Position numbers and translations under genes: made by a program. The notes beneath the pieces were generated by a model. The model worked only from the letters and a program-made list of their open reading frames with translations. It did no database searches and had not been told where the DNA came from. DNA of 64,000 bases from Variovorax ginsengisoli (lineage in GTDB: Bacteria > Pseudomonadota > Gammaproteobacteria > Burkholderiales > Burkholderiaceae_C), in assembly GCF_030811835.1 (NCBI RefSeq), contig NZ_JAUSRO010000002.1, positions 248,001 to 312,000 of the forward strand. The letters run 5' to 3'. Of this stretch, positions 8,366 to 18,461 are shown piece after piece. The first letter of the stretch is position 1. The number at the start of each line of letters is the position of its first letter.

Positions 8366-9193
8366 CTATCCGTGCAGCACGTTGCCACCTGGTGCCGCCA
8401 TGACCGCATCGAGCAGCGTGCGCGTGTACGGGTGCTGCGCCGCGCGGAACAGCTGCTCGGGCGGCCCCTGTTCGACGATCTGGCCCTTGAAGACCACGCA
8501 CACGTCGTCGCACAGGTGGTTGACCACGGCGAGGTCGTGGCTGATGAGCAGATAGCTCACGCCGAACTGCTGCTGCAGGTCCTGCATGAGGTTGAGCACC
8601 TGGGCCTGCACCGATACATCGAGCGCACTCACTGGTTCGTCCGCCACGATGAGCTTGGGGCGTGTGATCAGCGCGCGTGCGATGGCGATGCGCTGGCGCT
8701 GGCCGCCCGAAAACTCGTGCGGGTACTTGTCCATGTCGGTGCTGCGCAGGCCGACGGCTGCGAGCGATTCGCCCGCGCGTTCGCGCTGCTCTGCGCGGCT
8801 GATTTCCGCCAGCGCTTCCAGCGGCTCGGCCACGATGCGGGCCACCGTCTGGCGCGGGTCGAGCGAACCGTAGGGGTCCTGGAACACCATCTGGAAATCG
8901 CGGCGCGCGGTGCGCAACGCGTCCCGCGGCAGCTTGTGCAGGTCGCGCCCTTCGAGCTCGACACGGCCCGAAGTGGGCGAGTCCAGCGCCATCACGAGGC
9001 GCGCGATGGTCGACTTGCCGGAGCCCGATTCGCCCACGATGCCCATGCTGCGGCCGGCCTGCACGGAAAAGCTCACACCGTTGAGTGCCTTGACCAGCGG
9101 CACGGGGCCGAACAGCGTCTCGCGCGGCATGGCGTAGTGACGCACCAGGTCGGTCACCTGGAGCAACGGCGCGGTCGAAGGTGTCGCGCTCAT
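8366..9193 (-). CDS. peptide-type ABC transporter ATP-binding protein (OppF/DppF-like)
   Basis: A 275-residue nucleotide-binding subunit. Walker A is GESGSGKST, the signature is FSGGQRQR, Walker B is LIVADEP and the H-loop His is in LLISHDLAVV. The C-terminal oligopeptide_HPY segment (QHPYTRTLL) is diagnostic of the Opp/Dpp family. The start at 9193 ([12 protein letters not shown]) overlaps the stop of the preceding oppD-like gene by 4 nt (ATGA), indicating translational coupling. The two ATPases form the heterodimeric motor of the importer encoded by this operon. FGPVPLVKALNGV near the N-terminus is typical of OppF-type rather than OppD-type subunits. Confidence 0.92.
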   Translation of the reverse strand: MSATPSTAPLLQVTDLVRHYAMPRETLFGPVPLVKALNGVSFSVQAGRSMGIVGESGSGKSTIARLVMALDSPTSGRVELEGRDLHKLPRDALRTARRDFQMVFQDPYGSLDPRQTVARIVAEPLEALAEISRAEQRERAGESLAAVGLRSTDMDKYPHEFSGGQRQRIAIARALITRPKLIVADEPVSALDVSVQAQVLNLMQDLQQQFGVSYLLISHDLAVVNHLCDDVCVVFKGQIVEQGPPEQLFRAAQHPYTRTLLDAVMAAPGGNVLHG

Positions 9194-10176
9194 GCGGCCA
9201 CTCCTTCGGGCACGATCTCGTCGAGGCGTATGCAGCGCACCGCATGGTCGTGCGGCAGCCAGGTGGCCGGCGGCCGCGTGGTCACGCAGGCATCGACGGC
9301 GTGGCTGCAGCGCCCGGCGAACGGGCAACCCGGCGGCATGTCGACCAGTTCGGGCACGCTGCCGCGGATGGTGGCCAGCCGGCCGCCGCGCGGCGCGCCG
9401 AGCACCGGACGCGCGGCGAACAGGCCTTGCGTGTAGGGGTGCGCGCGCGCGGCGAACACGGCGGCGGTCGGGCCGCTCTCGACGACGCTGCCACCGTACA
9501 TCACGAGCATCTTGGAGACGGTGTGGGCGATCACGCCCAGATCGTGCGAGATCAGGATCAGCGCCATGCCGCGCTCTGCCACCAGGCTGCGGATCAGTTC
9601 GAGGATCTGCTTCTGGATGGTCACATCCAGCGCGGTGGTCGGCTCGTCGGCAATCAGCAGGTCGGGCCCGCAGGCCAATGCCATCGCGATGCCGATGCGC
9701 TGGCGTTGGCCGCCCGAAAACTGGTGCGGGTAGGCGTCCAGCCGCGAGGCCGCGTCGGGAATGCCCACGCGGTCGAGCAGAGCCAGCACTTCCTTGCGCG
9801 CATCCGCCTGCGACAGGCCACGGTGCAGCCGCAGCGGTTCGCCCACCTGGCGCACGATCGTGTGCACAGGGTTGAGCGCCGTCATCGGTTCCTGGAAGAT
9901 CATGCCGATGCGGTTGCCGCGAATGTCGCACAGCGTGCGCTCGCTGGCGCCGACGAGTTCCTGGCCGTCGAAGCGGATGCTGCCTGTGACCTTGGCGCTC
10001 GCGGGCAGCAGGCCCATGAGCGATTGCACGGTGATCGACTTGCCGCAGCCGGACTCACCCACGATGCCCAGCGTTTCGCCGCGTTCAAGAGAAAAGCCGA
10101 TGCCGCGCACGGCCTCGGCGGGGCCGCGTTGCGTCTGCAGGCCGATGTGAAGGTCGTTGACTTCGAGGAGTGCCAT
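9190..10176 (-). CDS. peptide-type ABC transporter ATP-binding protein (OppD/DppD-like)
   Basis: A 328-residue ATPase of the OppD/DppD type. Walker A is GESGCGKS, the signature is [10 protein letters not shown] and Walker B is [14 protein letters not shown]-terminal region carries the cysteine-containing [15 protein letters not shown] motif, which in family members can hold an iron-sulfur cluster. It follows the second permease gene by 9 nt and overlaps the next ATPase gene by 4 nt. It pairs with that OppF-like subunit at the cytoplasmic face of the permease heterodimer. The start codon is immediately followed by the conserved [11 protein letters not shown] strand, so the start is secure. Confidence 0.92.
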   Translation of the reverse strand: MALLEVNDLHIGLQTQRGPAEAVRGIGFSLERGETLGIVGESGCGKSITVQSLMGLLPASAKVTGSIRFDGQELVGASERTLCDIRGNRIGMIFQEPMTALNPVHTIVRQVGEPLRLHRGLSQADARKEVLALLDRVGIPDAASRLDAYPHQFSGGQRQRIGIAMALACGPDLLIADEPTTALDVTIQKQILELIRSLVAERGMALILISHDLGVIAHTVSKMLVMYGGSVVESGPTAAVFAARAHPYTQGLFAARPVLGAPRGGRLATIRGSVPELVDMPPGCPFAGRCSHAVDACVTTRPPATWLPHDHAVRCIRLDEIVPEGVAA

Positions 10177-10185
10177 GTCGGTCGT

Positions 10186-11067
10186 TCAGCGTGCCCGGGC
10201 CAGGCGTGGATCGAGAAGGTCGCGCAGGCCATCGCCGAGCATGTTCAGGCCCAGCACCGCCAGCGCAATGGCCATGCCCGGAAACACGGCCAGCAGCGGC
10301 GCCTGGAACATCAGCGTCTGCGCCTCGCTGAGCATGCGACCCCAGGAAGGCTGCGGCGGCTGTGTGCCCATGCCCAGGTACGACAGTGCGGCCTCGGCAA
10401 GGATCGCGATGGCGAAGCGGATGGTGATCTGCACGATCAGCACGGCCGAGATGTTGGGCAGCACGTGCTGGAACGTGATGGAGAAGGCGCCCTTGCCGCA
10501 GGCGCGTGCCGCAGCGATGTACTCGCGCGACCAGATCGCGTTGGCTGAGGCGCGCGTGATGCGCGCGAAGGTCGGGATGTTGTAGATGCCGATGGCGACG
10601 ATCGCGTTCACGATGCCCGCACCGAACACTGCCGTCATCATGATCGCCGAGAGGATGGCGGGGAAAGCCAGCGAGAAGTCGGTAAAGCGCATGATGACTT
10701 CTTCGACCCAGCCGCGCCGCGCTGCGGCCAGCAGGCCGAGCGCCGTGCCCACCGTCAGGCCGATGCCCACGGCAATCACGCCCACCAGAATCGATGCGCG
10801 GGCGCCCACCAGCAGCAGCGACGCCACGTCGCGCCCGAAGCTGTCGGTGCCCAGCCAGTGCGACCAGCTGGGCGACTGCAGCTTGGCTTGCATGTCCATC
10901 TCGTAGGGCGACCACGGCGTCCAGACCAGCGACACGGCGGCCGCGAGCAGCAGCAGCAGCGTGAGCACGCCGCCGATGACGAAACTGCGGTGCTGCAGCG
11001 CGCGGCGCCAGAAGCCGGGCACCTTCAGGGCCGCGGCGTGGGGTGCGAGAACGGGGAGGGCGCTCAT
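10186..11067 (-). CDS. peptide-type ABC transporter permease (OppC/DppC-like)
   Basis: A 293-residue inner-membrane permease. An N-terminal membrane segment (about residues 28-48) is followed by the OppC-specific extracytoplasmic segment ending HWLGTDSFGRDV and then five more hydrophobic segments. The EAA coupling loop reads YIAAARACGKG...FQHVLPN. The start at 11067 overlaps the stop of the first permease gene by 4 nt (ATGA). It forms the heterodimeric channel with the OppB-like protein. Longer readings upstream would overlap most of that neighbour and are not used. Confidence 0.92.
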   Translation of the reverse strand: MSALPVLAPHAAALKVPGFWRRALQHRSFVIGGVLTLLLLLAAAVSLVWTPWSPYEMDMQAKLQSPSWSHWLGTDSFGRDVASLLLVGARASILVGVIAVGIGLTVGTALGLLAAARRGWVEEVIMRFTDFSLAFPAILSAIMMTAVFGAGIVNAIVAIGIYNIPTFARITRASANAIWSREYIAAARACGKGAFSITFQHVLPNISAVLIVQITIRFAIAILAEAALSYLGMGTQPPQPSWGRMLSEAQTLMFQAPLLAVFPGMAIALAVLGLNMLGDGLRDLLDPRLARAR

Positions 11068-12014
11068 ATGTCCGACGCCTTGATGCGCGGGTCGATCACT
11101 GCATACAACACGTCGACCACGAAATTGACGATGACCACCAGCGCAGCGAGCAGCATCACGCAGTTGCGCACCACGATCAGGTCGCGGTTGCTGATGGCCT
11201 GGAAGATCAGGCGGCCGAGGCCGGGCAGGTAGAACACGTTCTCCACCACGATGGTGCCGGCCAGCAGTTCGGAGAACTGCATGCCCATGACGGTGATGAC
11301 CGGGATGAACGCGTTGCGCAGCACGTGCGTCCAGAGCACCGCGCGCTGCGACACGCCCTTGGCGCGCGCGGTGCGCACGAAGTCCTCGCGCATCACCTCC
11401 AGCACGGCTGATCGCGTGATGCGCGCGAGGATGGCAGCCTGCACGACGGCCAGTGCCAGTGCCGGCAGCAGCAGCGCCTTCAGGCCGGCACCCACGCCTT
11501 CGCCCCAGCCGTCGAAGCCGCCAGCGGAGAACCACTGCAGCTTGACCGAGAACACCAGGATGAGCAGGATCGCGAACCAGAAATTCGGAATGGCGATGCC
11601 CACCTGCGTGAGGCCCATGAGGCCCACGTCGCCCATCTTGTTGTGGCGCGCCGCAGCGGTCACGCCGACCAGCAGGGCGAGCACCGTGGTCAGCGTCATG
11701 GCCAGCAGGGCCAGCGGCACCGTGAGCGCCAGTCGTTCGAGGATCAGGTCGAGCACCGGCGAGCTGTAGGCGTAGCTGTCACCCAGGTTGCCGGTGAGCA
11801 TGCCGCCCACCCAGTGCCAGTAGCGCGTCCAGGCGGGCTGGTCGAGACCGAGCTTGGTGGCCAGGGCAGCGACGGCGTCGGGGGACGCGTCCGGCCCCAT
11901 GAGCATCTGCGCGGCGTTACCGGGCAGGATCTCGAGGACCAGGAACACGATGATGGAGGCACCGATCAGCGTGCCGATCAGGGTCGCGAAGCGTTTGAAT
12001 AGAAAGAGACTCAT
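11064..12014 (-). CDS. peptide-type ABC transporter permease (OppB/DppB-like)
   Basis: The 316-residue first permease of the operon. Its N-terminus, SLFLFKRFATLIGTLIGASIIVF, is the characteristic first membrane helix of OppB/DppB. The EAA loop (FVRTARAKGVSQRAVLWTH) contacts the ATPases. The ATG at 12014 starts exactly at this helix. It heads the transcript oppB-oppC-oppD-oppF-SBP-SBP-amidase, which is divergent from the yfhL ferredoxin gene across only 64 bp. No regulator gene is attached to the operon. Confidence 0.92.
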   Translation of the reverse strand: MSLFLFKRFATLIGTLIGASIIVFLVLEILPGNAAQMLMGPDASPDAVAALATKLGLDQPAWTRYWHWVGGMLTGNLGDSYAYSSPVLDLILERLALTVPLALLAMTLTTVLALLVGVTAAARHNKMGDVGLMGLTQVGIAIPNFWFAILLILVFSVKLQWFSAGGFDGWGEGVGAGLKALLLPALALAVVQAAILARITRSAVLEVMREDFVRTARAKGVSQRAVLWTHVLRNAFIPVITVMGMQFSELLAGTIVVENVFYLPGLGRLIFQAISNRDLIVVRNCVMLLAALVVIVNFVVDVLYAVIDPRIKASDI

Positions 12015-12033
12015 GGGGCGGGGCGCAGCATAA

Positions 12034-12993
<960 letters not shown>

Positions 12994-13017
12994 GGTGCCG
13001 ATTATCGAGGAGCCGAT

Positions 13018-13049
13018 GAAAACAAAACGGCCCGCACGAGGCGGGCCGT
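13018..13049 (-). terminator. intrinsic terminator of rplY
   Basis: On the minus strand a 9-bp GC-rich stem (ACGGCCCGC/GCGGGCCGT, 5-nt loop) is followed by TTTTGTTTT. It lies just beyond the rplY stop and before pth, so pth must rely on read-through or on its own promoter in the few bases between. Confidence 0.85.
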
Positions 13050-13081
13050 CGAGAGACTGCGAGGCAGCCGCGAAGCAGCGA

Positions 13082-13762
13082 TTACTTCTTGGCGGTCTTG
13101 GCAGCAGGTGCCTTGGCAGCAGGCGTCTTGGCGGCGGCCTTGCCACCCTTGCCGGCGGGTGCTGCAGCAGCTTCTTCCACGACCGGTGCGTCTTCTTCTT
13201 CGACCACCGGAGACGTGGCCGAGGCCAGCACCAGGTTCGACTTGCCGTGGCTCACCCATTTCACGCCGCGTGGCAGCTTGATGTCCTTGAGCGTGACGGT
13301 GCCGTTCTTCTTCAGGCCCGACAGGTCGACTTCGATGAATTCAGGCAGTTCTGCGGGCAGGCAATTCACTTCGAGTTCGGTGGTCACGTGGTTGACCAGG
13401 TTCAGCTCGATCTTGACGGCTTCCGATTCCTCTTCACCCTTGAAGTGGACCGGCACCTTCATGGTCATGCGGGTGCGGGCATCGACGCGTTGGAAGTCGA
13501 TGTGCTGCACCAGCTGGCGGAACGGGTGGTATTGCACGTCGCGCAGCAGGACCTTGCTCACGGTGCCGCCCAGGTCCATCTCGAGGACGGAGGCGTGGAA
13601 GGCTTCCTTCTTCAGGGCGTGCCACAGTGCGTTGTGATCGATCTCGATCAGTTGGGGCGCGGTGTCACCACCGTAGACGATGCCGGGGGTCTTGCCCGAA
13701 ATGCGGAGACGGCGGCTCGCACCCGTACCCTGCTTGGCGCGCTCAAAAGCGACGAATTGCAT
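13082..13762 (-). CDS. rplY: 50S ribosomal protein L25/general stress protein Ctc
   Basis: A 226-residue long form of L25 (Ctc). The N-terminal 5S-rRNA-binding domain covers about residues 1-95 ([26 protein letters not shown]). The C-terminal TL5 beta domain covers about 100-190. A disordered tail rich in Glu then Ala/Lys/Pro ([10 protein letters not shown]...AAKTAKK) follows. The tail is longer than in E. coli L25, which lacks the second domain altogether, but it is normal for Burkholderiales. AGGAG precedes the start codon. The gene lies between prs and pth and has hairpin terminators on both sides, so it may form its own transcript. Confidence 0.95.
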   Translation of the reverse strand: MQFVAFERAKQGTGASRRLRISGKTPGIVYGGDTAPQLIEIDHNALWHALKKEAFHASVLEMDLGGTVSKVLLRDVQYHPFRQLVQHIDFQRVDARTRMTMKVPVHFKGEEESEAVKIELNLVNHVTTELEVNCLPAELPEFIEVDLSGLKKNGTVTLKDIKLPRGVKWVSHGKSNLVLASATSPVVEEEDAPVVEEAAAAPAGKGGKAAAKTPAAKAPAAKTAKK

Positions 13763-13809
13763 AATTAACTCCTGTGGAAGTCCACCGCGACCAGTGCGAC
13801 TCCGATTTC

Positions 13810-13833
13810 AAAAGGGCGCCACGAAGGGCGCCC
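13810..13833 (-). terminator. intrinsic terminator of prs
   Basis: On the minus strand the stem GGGCGCC/GGCGCCC (7 bp, 6-nt loop) is followed by TTTTG in the 96-nt gap between prs and rplY. The U-tract is short, so partial read-through into rplY is possible. Confidence 0.7.
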
Positions 13834-13858
13834 GCTTCTTTGCCCAGACCGGTCAATC

Positions 13859-14833
13859 TCAGAAGAGATTGTCCTGGTCCGAGAACAAACTCATCACCGA
13901 CTCGCCCTTGGCAATGCGCTGGATCGTCTCTGCGATCAGCGGCGCCACGGACAGCTGGCGAATCTTTCCGCAGGCCTTGGCGCTGTCGGAAAGGGGAATG
14001 GTATTGGTGACGACCACTTCGTCCAGGGCCGAGCCCTGGGCGATGCGTTCGATGGCCGGGCCGGAGAAGATGGCGTGCGTGCAGTACGCATAGACCTTCT
14101 TTGCGCCGCGCTCCTTGAGCACTTCGGCTGCCTTGACCAGCGTGCCGGCCGTGTCGATCATGTCGTCCATGATCACGCAGTTGCGGCCGTCGATCTCACC
14201 GATGACGTTCATCACTTCGCTCACGTTCGCCTTGGGGCGGCGCTTGTCGATGATGGCCAGGTCGGTGCCCAGTTGCTTGGCCAGTGCACGCGCACGGACC
14301 ACGCCGCCGACGTCGGGCGACACCACGATCAGGTCTTCGTAGTTCTTGGCCCGCAGATCGCCCAGCAGCACCGGCGACGCATAGATGTTGTCGACCGGAA
14401 TGTCGAAGAAGCCCTGGATCTGGTCGGCGTGCAGGTCCATCGTCAGCACGCGGGACACGCCCACGGTCTGCAACAGATTGGCCACGACCTTTGCCGAGAT
14501 CGGCACCCGGCTCGAACGCGGACGGCGGTCCTGGCGGGCATACCCGTAATAGGGGATGACGGCACTGATGCGTTCGGCCGAGGCGCGCTTGAGCGCGTCG
14601 ACCATGATCAGCAGCTCCATCAGGTTTTCGTTGGTCGGCGCGCAGGTGGACTGCACCACGAACACGTCACGGGCACGCACGTTCTGGTTGATCTCGACCG
14701 TGACTTCGCCATCGGAGAATCGGCCCACACGGGCTGCACCGAGTGTGGTGCCCAGGTGATGTGCGATATCCGCAGCCAGACCCGGATTGGCATTGCCGGT
14801 GAAAACCATGAAATCAGGAGCTTGAGCCTGCAT
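13859..14833 (-). CDS. prs: ribose-phosphate pyrophosphokinase (PRPP synthetase)
   Basis: A 324-residue class I enzyme that makes PRPP from ribose 5-phosphate and ATP for purine, pyrimidine, NAD, His and Trp synthesis. The flexible ATP-binding loop ([14 protein letters not shown]), the metal site around MDLHADQ and the PRPP-binding loop ([12 protein letters not shown]) are all intact. I prefer the ATG at 14833 ([14 protein letters not shown]) over an in-frame TTG 15 nt upstream. The tRNA-Gln gene lies 174 nt upstream on the same strand, a common betaproteobacterial arrangement. A hairpin terminator follows. Confidence 0.95.
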   Translation of the reverse strand: MQAQAPDFMVFTGNANPGLAADIAHHLGTTLGAARVGRFSDGEVTVEINQNVRARDVFVVQSTCAPTNENLMELLIMVDALKRASAERISAVIPYYGYARQDRRPRSSRVPISAKVVANLLQTVGVSRVLTMDLHADQIQGFFDIPVDNIYASPVLLGDLRAKNYEDLIVVSPDVGGVVRARALAKQLGTDLAIIDKRRPKANVSEVMNVIGEIDGRNCVIMDDMIDTAGTLVKAAEVLKERGAKKVYAYCTHAIFSGPAIERIAQGSALDEVVVTNTIPLSDSAKACGKIRQLSVAPLIAETIQRIAKGESVMSLFSDQDNLF

Positions 14834-15007
14834 GAGTGCGTCCAGCAATGCAATGAGCCCTTCAGGGGGCTACCAGTGTTCTCGTCATCGTTGCAGCCGG
14901 CGGCTGCAAACTCGTGGGCCGCGATGTTGACGTCGCGATCGATACGGCGTCAGGGCCAAGAGGCCTTGACTGCCTGGTGTGCAGCCTGAGGCTGGCACAT
15001 CATGTTT

Positions 15008-15084
15008 TGGCAGGGGAGAAAGGATTCGAACCTTTGCATGCTGGAATCAAAATCCAGTGCCTTAACCAACTTGGCGACTCCCCT
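15008..15084 (-). tRNA. tRNA-Gln (TTG)
   Basis: A 77-nt cloverleaf with encoded CCA. The acceptor stem is AGGGGAG/CTCCCCT, the anticodon arm CTGGA-TTTTGAT-TCCAG puts TTG at positions 34-36, and the T arm is AAAGG-TTCGAAT-CCTTT. It lies between ispE and prs, where this tRNA is often found in betaproteobacteria. Confidence 0.97.
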
Positions 15085-15152
15085 ACACGGGTCGACGACC
15101 AAAGTCGCCAACCGTTATGTCGCGCCGAAATGCCAAACATTCCGACTTTTAT

Positions 15153-16022
15153 CTAGACTGCCCAACCCTGGAGAGGATGAGCGCCGAGATTATCGCACTG
15201 ATGAACCTGCCAACCTACGGGGGATGGAGCCAGTGTCATTTCCTGCGAATTTTCCTGCAAATCTGCTGCCAGCACTGCAAACACCGCGCTTCCGGAGCCA
15301 GTCATCCTTGCTTGCAATCCCTGTGTGCCGAGCCAATCGATGGCGTCGGTGACAGCGGGGCAAAGCCGTTGAGCAACTGGCTGCAGATCGTTGTGCCCGA
15401 AGCCGTAGACTTCAGATTTGCTTGCTGCAGCAAAGCCTGTGATTATAGCCACAGAAGTTGAGCGATTCAAATCGCTCGCCGCAAAAATTTGCGCGGTGTC
15501 CAGGCCCTGGGGTGGTTTGACCACCACGAACCGTGCCGCAGGCAGGGCAATGGGTGTGATTTTCTCTCCGATGCCCTCGACCCAGGCGTTGTGTCCGCAG
15601 AGAAAGAAGGGCACATCGGCGCCGAGTGTCAGGCCGATGCGGGCGAGCGTGTCCAGCGGCAGGTCGAGCTGCCACAGGCGGTTGAGCGCGAGCAGGCAGG
15701 TGGCCGCATCCGAGGACCCGCCACCCATGCCCGCCTGAGCAGGCACCCGCTTGGCCACACCGATGTGCGCGCCCTGGCCGGGGGCCGCGAACGCCTGCAG
15801 GGCGCGCGCCGCGCGCAGCACCAGGTCGTCGGCCGGCAGCGGCGTGGTGAGGTCCTCCCGGCTCAGCTTGCCATCCGATCGCAGTTCCATGTGCAACGTG
15901 TCGCACCAGTCGACCAGCATGAACACCGATTGCAGCAGGTGGTACCCGTCGTCGCGCCGTCCGGTGATGTGCAGGAAGAGGTTGAGCTTGGCGGGTGCCG
16001 GCAGGTCGTAAAGCGCCTTCAT
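15153..16022 (-). CDS. ispE: 4-diphosphocytidyl-2-C-methyl-D-erythritol kinase
   Basis: A 289-residue GHMP kinase that phosphorylates CDP-methylerythritol in the non-mevalonate isoprenoid pathway. PAPAKLNLFLHITGRRDDGYH is the substrate-binding start. The ATP-binding glycine loop reads AGMGGGSSDAAT, followed by ADVPFFLCG and the motif III region MTGSGSAVF. The ATG at 16022 overlaps the lolB stop by 4 nt, giving a coupled TPR-lolB-ispE unit. The C-terminal LQGWAV is unremarkable. Length is normal for the family. Confidence 0.95.
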   Translation of the reverse strand: MKALYDLPAPAKLNLFLHITGRRDDGYHLLQSVFMLVDWCDTLHMELRSDGKLSREDLTTPLPADDLVLRAARALQAFAAPGQGAHIGVAKRVPAQAGMGGGSSDAATCLLALNRLWQLDLPLDTLARIGLTLGADVPFFLCGHNAWVEGIGEKITPIALPAARFVVVKPPQGLDTAQIFAASDLNRSTSVAIITGFAAASKSEVYGFGHNDLQPVAQRLCPAVTDAIDWLGTQGLQARMTGSGSAVFAVLAADLQENSQEMTLAPSPVGWQVHQCDNLGAHPLQGWAV

Positions 16023-16555
16023 TGCCGTTCGAAGACGATGCGCAGGTCGGCCAGCGGCTGCGGTGATTCGCGGGTGGCCTGCAGCCGGCCCTGAGTGACT
16101 TGAGCCAGATTGGGGCGCCAGCCGGTCACTGGCTCATCGCGGCCTTCCAGCCATCCGAAGAGCGCGGCCACAGGAATGGCGGCGCCCGTGACGGCCTCGA
16201 TCAGGGCATTGAGCGAGGCGTACCGCCGCACGTCGTTGCCATTCTTGAGCAGCGCTTCGCCGGGCGACCACTGGAGCACCGCGAGCGTGCTGCCGATCGG
16301 ACTGGTGAGCGTGAGTTCGCCAGCTTCGGGCGCGCCACGCAAGTCGAACATTGCCGCGAAGCTCTGCGTGCTGCTGTCTTCGACGCGCAGCGACAGACGG
16401 CCGCTCCAGTGCGTAGGTGGCTGCCCAGAAGGCGGCTGGGCGCCGGGTCCGGCGGGCGATGCGCACCCGGCCAATAGGACCAGACCGGCGGTCGCGGCGA
16501 GCAGCGACCGCCGCCCGATGGTCAGCGACCGCGGCTGCCGATACGCGGCACTCAC
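16019..16555 (-). CDS. lolB: outer-membrane lipoprotein insertion protein LolB
   Basis: A 178-residue precursor of the lipoprotein receptor that accepts lipoproteins from LolA and inserts them into the outer membrane. It has a lipobox (LLAGC, Cys31), then the LolB fold with HWSGRLSLRV and FGWLEGRDEPV. The start is a GTG at 16555. It overlaps the stop of the upstream TPR gene as GTGA and gives a correct signal peptide, whereas the upstream frame is Arg/Gly-rich with no signal. Position between a TPR gene and ispE is the classic betaproteobacterial context. Confidence 0.9.
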   Translation of the reverse strand: MSAAYRQPRSLTIGRRSLLAATAGLVLLAGCASPAGPGAQPPSGQPPTHWSGRLSLRVEDSSTQSFAAMFDLRGAPEAGELTLTSPIGSTLAVLQWSPGEALLKNGNDVRRYASLNALIEAVTGAAIPVAALFGWLEGRDEPVTGWRPNLAQVTQGRLQATRESPQPLADLRIVFERQ

Positions 16556-18375
16556 AGCTTCACGCGCAGGCGCTTGAGCGTTTCCTGCAAGGTCTCGTTG
16601 TCGGCTTCGACCAGGCTGGCTTCCTTCCAGATTGCCAGGGCGCGGTCGCGCTGCCCCAGCGTCCACAGCACTTCGCCGAAGTGCGCGCCGATTTCCGGAT
16701 CAGGGCGGCGCTTGTAGGCGTCCTCGAAGATGCGCAACGCCTCGGCCGTGTTGCCCATGCGGAACTCGACCCAACCGAGGCTGTCAGCGATGAACGGGTC
16801 TTGCGGCGCGAGCTGGACGGCCTTCTGGATCAGCGTGCGCGCCTCGGGCAGGCGGTCGTTGCGATCGGCCATCGAGTAGCCGAGTGCGTTGTAGGCGTTC
16901 TGGCTGTCCGGGCGCAGCGCGATCAGGCTGCGCAGCAGGCGCTCCATTTCGTCGAACCGATTGAGCCTTTCGGCGAGCATGGCCTGGTCGTAGATCAGGT
17001 CCGGGTCATCGGGCGTGGCCGTCCGGGCCTTGGCGAGCAGGTCGTAGGCTGCCTGGTATTGCTTGGCATCGCGCAGCAACTGCACTTCGGCCTGCAACTT
17101 CTGGCGCGCAGTGTCCGCATCTTTCTCGGGAATGGCGCGGACCAGTGCCAGTGCCTGAGGCAGCTTGTTCTGGCGCGCGAGCAATGCGGCGCTTCGGATC
17201 TGTGCCCCGGCTTCATCGTCGCTGCTGTCGACGCGCGCAAGCCAGCCCTCGGCGGCCTTGTAGTCCTTGCGGCGTTCAGTGAGCTGCGCGAGCATCAGGT
17301 ACGCTTGGTTCAGGCCCCGCTTGCGCGCCTGGGGCGTGAGGGTGGAAGTCGGGCGGTCGGCGGTGGCGCCGGAATCGGTGTCGGCGGGCTGCTTTTCGAC
17401 CAGGCTCGCATAACGCTGCAGCGAGGCTTCTGCCAGCGTGTCCTGACGCGCCTGCATCTGCAGGCTGGCCAGCAGCAGCCAGGGCTCGGCCAGATCGGGA
17501 CGTGCGGTGGTGACCGCGGTGAGTTCGGCCGTGGCTTCGGGGTAGCGGCGAGCTTCGGCCAGCACGCGGGCATAGGCCACGCGCAGTTCGGGCAGTGCTT
17601 TGGGCGTGGCGAGGTAGCGCTTGACGATGGGTTCGGCCAGCGGCTGGGCCGGGTCGATCAGGTCGATGGCCAGCAATGCCGGGCCCTCGGACGTGGCATC
17701 GATCTGCTGCGCCTTGAGCGCGGCGTCGAGCGCGCCGGAGGAGTCACCGGCCAACAGGCGCAGGCGTCCGACGGTGGTCCAGGCGAGCGCGCCCGTCGTC
17801 GGATTGGCGATCTGGTCGTTGAGCGCCTGTTCCACGACCGCCGCAGCCAACTTCTTGTCGGTGGCGCGCGCATAGTTGCGGGCGACCAGCTCCATCAGCA
17901 GCGGGAGTTCGGGCAGCGGCGTGGCGGTCACCTCGGCGCGCAAGGGCTCGACGGTCTCGTTGATGCGGTTGAGCGCGATGAGGATCTGCAGTTCCACGCG
18001 ACGCGCCTCGCGCGAGTCAGGCACCGACTCTTTCCAGGCGCGGGCGGCGACCAGCGCAGCGTCGCCGGAGCGCGACTGCAGTGCAATCTCGACGGCGCGC
18101 TGGAAGAGCAGCGGGTCACGCGATTTGCGTGCCGCGTCGAGCATCAGCGCGTAGCCCGCACTCGGGTCCTCAGTGCGTACGTTCAACTCGCCGAGCAGCA
18201 CTTCGTAGAACAGCGAGGCGGTCAATGCCGACGGCTGGCTGGGCGTTTCCTCGGCTTTCTGGACCTGGGCTGCAGGCGGCGTAACGGTGGGCCCAGGCTG
18301 CGCGTAGGCGGAAATCGCCAGGGCAACGAGGGGAATGGCCGCCGCAAGGCGGAGTCGGCGAGGCGGAGGGGTCAT
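16552..18375 (-). CDS. tetratricopeptide repeat protein, exported
   Basis: A protein of about 607 residues with a signal peptide (LRLAAAIPLVALAISAYAQ) followed by TPR-like helices over nearly its full length. The clearest repeats are near the C-terminus (NAYNALGYSMADRNDRLPEA, PFIADSLGWVEFRMGNTAEA). The conserved position upstream of lolB-ispE and the export signal suggest a periplasmic or outer-membrane scaffold. Its molecular role is not established. Two ATGs are possible, 18384 and 18375. I prefer 18375 because a TATTAT hexamer ends 7 nt before it and overlaps the first ATG. lolB follows with a 4-nt overlap. Confidence 0.88.
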   Translation of the reverse strand: MTPPPRRLRLAAAIPLVALAISAYAQPGPTVTPPAAQVQKAEETPSQPSALTASLFYEVLLGELNVRTEDPSAGYALMLDAARKSRDPLLFQRAVEIALQSRSGDAALVAARAWKESVPDSREARRVELQILIALNRINETVEPLRAEVTATPLPELPLLMELVARNYARATDKKLAAAVVEQALNDQIANPTTGALAWTTVGRLRLLAGDSSGALDAALKAQQIDATSEGPALLAIDLIDPAQPLAEPIVKRYLATPKALPELRVAYARVLAEARRYPEATAELTAVTTARPDLAEPWLLLASLQMQARQDTLAEASLQRYASLVEKQPADTDSGATADRPTSTLTPQARKRGLNQAYLMLAQLTERRKDYKAAEGWLARVDSSDDEAGAQIRSAALLARQNKLPQALALVRAIPEKDADTARQKLQAEVQLLRDAKQYQAAYDLLAKARTATPDDPDLIYDQAMLAERLNRFDEMERLLRSLIALRPDSQNAYNALGYSMADRNDRLPEARTLIQKAVQLAPQDPFIADSLGWVEFRMGNTAEALRIFEDAYKRRPDPEIGAHFGEVLWTLGQRDRALAIWKEASLVEADNETLQETLKRLRVKL

Positions 18376-18382
18376 TGAACTC

Positions 18383-18388
18383 ATAATA
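18383..18388 (-). promoter_or_regulatory. -10 element of the TPR-lolB-ispE operon
   Basis: TATTAT on the minus strand lies 7 nt before the ATG at 18375. A transcript from it would start at or beside that codon, with no room for a Shine-Dalgarno sequence. No convincing -35 is visible. Confidence 0.4.
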
Positions 18389-18461
18389 ATCCAAGGCTTT
18401 TGTCAGAGCGTTGCCAGGGCGTCAGGTTCCCGCGCGTTTTCATGTCGCCTTCATTCTCCCC

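Noticed and set aside
5040..8555. Open frame of over 1,100 codons on the plus strand opposite the two binding-protein genes
   Set aside because: High GC keeps the antisense frame open. Its translation is rich in Val/Gly/Arg/His with no domain, and the minus-strand genes show clear family motifs and ribosome sites.
16417..18378. Open frame of about 650 codons antisense to the TPR gene
   Set aside because: Same GC-driven artefact; composition is non-native and the minus strand encodes a signal peptide and TPR helices.
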